This document shows positions 5,827 to 7,129 of a stretch of 7,129 nucleotides of DNA, in pieces. Origin of the DNA: Gammaproteobacteria bacterium (GTDB lineage: Bacteria; Pseudomonadota; Gammaproteobacteria; UBA5335; SLRW01). How positions within the stretch are numbered: position 1 is the stretch's first letter; each line of letters opens with the position of its first letter. Below the pieces are notes generated by a model. The model had not been told where the DNA came from and made no database searches. It saw nothing but the letters and a program-made list of their open reading frames with translations. Position numbers and translations under genes: made by a program. The DNA lies in assembly GCA_007130745.1 (NCBI GenBank), contig SLRW01000061.1, positions 1-7,129 of the forward strand, in the 5' to 3' direction.

Positions 5827-6060
5827 ATGTTTGATGTCGGCTTCTGGGAACTGCTGCTGATCCTGCTGGTGGCGCTGCTGGTAATTGGCCCTGAGCGTTT
5901 GCCCGGCGCGGCGCGCACGGTCGGTCTGTGGGTGCGCCGCGCGCGTGCTTTGGTGAGTCTGGTGCGTGATGAGGTAGACCGCCAGATGGAATCTGACTCC
6001 ACCACCACCCCCGTGCGACAAGCCGATGATGAATCCGCCAAGCGGGAGTCGGGCCAGTGA
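5827..6060 (+). CDS. tatB: Twin-arginine translocase subunit TatB (short)
   Basis: TatB binds TatC to form the receptor complex for twin-arginine signal peptides. TatB identity rests on MFDVGFWELLLI with Glu8, the G-P-E-R-L-P motif at the hinge (21-26), and position between tatA and tatC. A membrane helix covers about residues 5-20 and an amphipathic helix about 27-55. At 77 residues it is much shorter than E. coli TatB (171): the C-terminal tail is only about 20 polar residues. The ribosome site is weak (GGGG at 5816-5819). The stop overlaps the tatC GTG start by 4 nt. No frameshift is evident, since tatC begins at once, so the short form looks genuine. Confidence 0.93.
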   Translation: MFDVGFWELLLILLVALLVIGPERLPGAARTVGLWVRRARALVSLVRDEVDRQMESDSTTTPVRQADDESAKRESGQ

Positions 6061-6830
6061 GCGCGGCGGCTGAACAACAGCAGGGCGCCCCACTGGTCGC
6101 GCACCTGGCAGAATTACGCCGGCGATTGCTGTGGAGTGTGCTGGCGGTGGTTATCTTGCTGGTGCCGCTGGCGCTGTTCGCCCGTGAGTACTACACGCTG
6201 CTTGCCGGGCCGCTGCTGCAACACCTGCCCGAAGGCACCAGCATGATTGCCACCGAGGTGGCCTCCCCCTTTCTCGCGCCTTTCAAACTGGCTGCGGTAT
6301 CCGCACTGATTCTGGCCATGCCGGTCGTGTTGTGGCACGTCTGGGCCTTTATTGCGCCCGGGCTTTATCAGCAGGAGCGGCGTTTTGTGATGCCACTGAT
6401 GGCGATGAGCACGGCGCTGTTTTATCTGGGCATTGCCTTTGCCTATTTTGTGGTGTTGCCGCTGGTGCTGGGTTTTTTTGTTGCCATGGCGCCACAGGAT
6501 GTGGCGGTGATGACCGATATCGCCCGTTATCTGGACTTCGTGCTGACCCTGTTTCTTGCCTTTGGTGCGGCTTTCCAGATTCCGGTGGCCACCATTCTTA
6601 TGGTGCGCGCGGGTCTCACCACGCCGGCGGCGCTGGCTAGCAAGCGCGCTTATGTGCTGGTGGGGGCTTTTGTACTGGGGATGTTGCTGACGCCGCCGGA
6701 TGTGTTTTCCCAGGCGTTGCTGGCGGTGCCGGCTTATTTGCTCTACGAGGTGGGCATTGTGCTGGCGCGCTGGATGGTGCCCGGTTCACGGGAAGTGGAA
6801 ATCCAGCGCGGCGAGCGCCCGCCTGACTGA
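6057..6830 (+). CDS. tatC: Twin-arginine translocase subunit TatC
   Basis: TatC is the polytopic inner-membrane protein that recognises the twin-arginine motif. The 257-residue product covers the whole family length with about six membrane segments (roughly 23-42, 77-97, 112-140, 158-184, 198-210, 217-237). Conserved features are HLAELRRRL (16-24), the MIATEVASPF region (63-72), WAFIAPGLY-x-x-ERR with Glu107 in the signal-binding loop (96-109), FAYFVVLP (128-135), and VLVGAFVLGMLLTPPDVFSQ (200-219). At the position of E. coli Glu170 it has Gln174 (FGAAFQIPV). The GTG start overlaps the tatB stop and has GGGAG at 6044-6048, 8 nt upstream. The start is supported by the short gap to HLAEL. Confidence 0.97.
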   Translation: MSAAAEQQQGAPLVAHLAELRRRLLWSVLAVVILLVPLALFAREYYTLLAGPLLQHLPEGTSMIATEVASPFLAPFKLAAVSALILAMPVVLWHVWAFIAPGLYQQERRFVMPLMAMSTALFYLGIAFAYFVVLPLVLGFFVAMAPQDVAVMTDIARYLDFVLTLFLAFGAAFQIPVATILMVRAGLTTPAALASKRAYVLVGAFVLGMLLTPPDVFSQALLAVPAYLLYEVGIVLARWMVPGSREVEIQRGERPPD

Positions 6831-6912
6831 TGGAGGCAACGCAGAACCATTATTATAGCGTCATCAAAATAAACAAACCCACGACGAATTGCGCGGTATT
6901 CGGTGTTTGTTG

Positions 6913-6984
6913 TCATTCCCGCGCCGGTGGGAATCCAGAGGCCATATCGGAGCCCCCACTGGGTCCCCGCCTTCGCGGGGACGG
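6913..6984. repeat. dRS3-like double-hairpin intergenic repeat
   Basis: The left half, 6915-6934, fits ATTCCC-N8-GGGAAT, the 20-bp pattern called dRS3 in Neisseria, and is followed by CCAG. The right half starts with CTGG, then GTCCCCGC (6963-6970) pairs with GCGGGGAC (6975-6982) over a CTTC loop. The two halves together form a larger imperfect inverted repeat with outer ends GTCATTCCC and GGGGACGGC. Translated, such repeats give the familiar spurious peptide pattern SRAGGNPE. It sits between convergent genes, where it could act as a bidirectional terminator or RNA-stabilising structure. Other copies elsewhere in the genome are expected but not visible here. Confidence 0.8.
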
Positions 6985-7006
6985 CAGCGAGGGGCCGACG
7001 TTTCCC

Positions 7007-7129
7007 TCATTTGAGCTCGCGTGAACTCTTGCCGAGCAGCTGGCGGGCAATGATGAGCTGCTGGATTTGCTGGGTGCCCTCGAAGATGTCGAGAATCTTG
7101 GAATCCCGCGCCCACTTCTCCAGCAATTC
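7007..7129 (-). CDS. Acyl-CoA dehydrogenase, C-terminal fragment
   Basis: The last 40 codons of a minus-strand gene enter from the right edge and end with TGA at 7009-7007. The peptide runs ELLEKWARDSKILDIFEG (first 18 residues), then TQQIQQLIIARQLLGKSSRELK. This is the C-terminal helix of the acyl-CoA dehydrogenase family, whose members typically read R-D-x-K-I-x-x-I-Y/F-E-G-T-x-Q-I-Q-x-x-I-x-A-R-x-L-L-G near the end. Such flavoproteins oxidise acyl-CoA to enoyl-CoA in fatty-acid or branched-chain degradation; the subfamily and substrate cannot be told from this piece. It is truncated by the window edge, not broken. It faces tatC convergently, with the dRS3-like repeat between. Confidence 0.88.
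   Translation of the reverse strand, partial: ELLEKWARDSKILDIFEGTQQIQQLIIARQLLGKSSRELK

Noticed and set aside
5356..6093. A 245-codon minus-strand open frame across hisE, tatA and tatB
   Set aside because: It is a codon-bias shadow of three well-supported plus-strand genes; the translation shows no domain.
6852..6857. Perfect TATAAT on the minus strand, a possible antisense promoter into tatC
   Set aside because: No acceptable -35 box lies 15-19 bp upstream, and the surrounding stretch is generally AT-rich.
6830..7024. A 64-codon frame starting at the tatC stop (TGATG)
   Set aside because: Despite the coupled-looking start, it runs through the dRS3-like repeat (giving the spurious SRAGGNPE pattern) and into the convergent dehydrogenase gene.

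Overview
The window reads as chromosomal DNA from a GC-rich gammaproteobacterium. The reasons are E. coli-like TatA and TatC proteins, a monofunctional hisB (not the enterobacterial hisNB fusion), separate hisI and hisE genes, and the hisI-hisE-tatABC linkage known from Pseudomonas and relatives. The genus cannot be fixed from sequence alone. I see no prophage, CRISPR array, defence island or tRNA gene; most of the window is well-conserved housekeeping DNA.

Layout, left to right. Positions 1-287 hold no convincing gene but carry a plausible sigma-70 promoter (146-172) followed by a perfect 16-bp palindrome (177-192). Next come dtd (D-aminoacyl-tRNA deacylase, TTG start, 288-746) and a secreted FecR-like/SPOR-domain protein (782-1621). 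Directly after its stop codon lies a roughly 157-bp imperfect palindrome (1622-1778), the least explained structure here. A short region with weak promoter-like boxes leads into hisB-hisH-hisA-hisF-hisI-hisE (1878-5473), then a small hairpin (5475-5496), then tatA-tatB-tatC (5516-6830). The right end has a dRS3-like double-hairpin repeat (6913-6984) between convergent genes, and the last 40 codons of an acyl-CoA dehydrogenase on the minus strand (7007-7129).

How the genes work together. HisE and HisI carry out steps 2 and 3 of histidine synthesis, HisA step 4, HisH and HisF together step 5, and HisB step 6. The genes for hisG, hisD, hisC and the histidinol-phosphatase lie elsewhere. hisA/hisF, hisF/hisI and hisI/hisE overlap, so their translation is probably coupled. 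TatA, TatB and TatC form the complete twin-arginine translocase; tatB and tatC overlap by 4 nt. The his and tat genes are all on the plus strand with short gaps and no obvious terminator between them, so they may share a transcript despite unrelated functions. The dtd and SPOR genes form a separate upstream unit, set apart from his by the long palindrome.

Nothing here is a clear new multi-gene system. The observations most worth checking are the long palindrome, the palindromic operator candidate before dtd, the little-characterised FecR-SPOR protein, the short TatB, and a Glu-to-Gln change in TatC.
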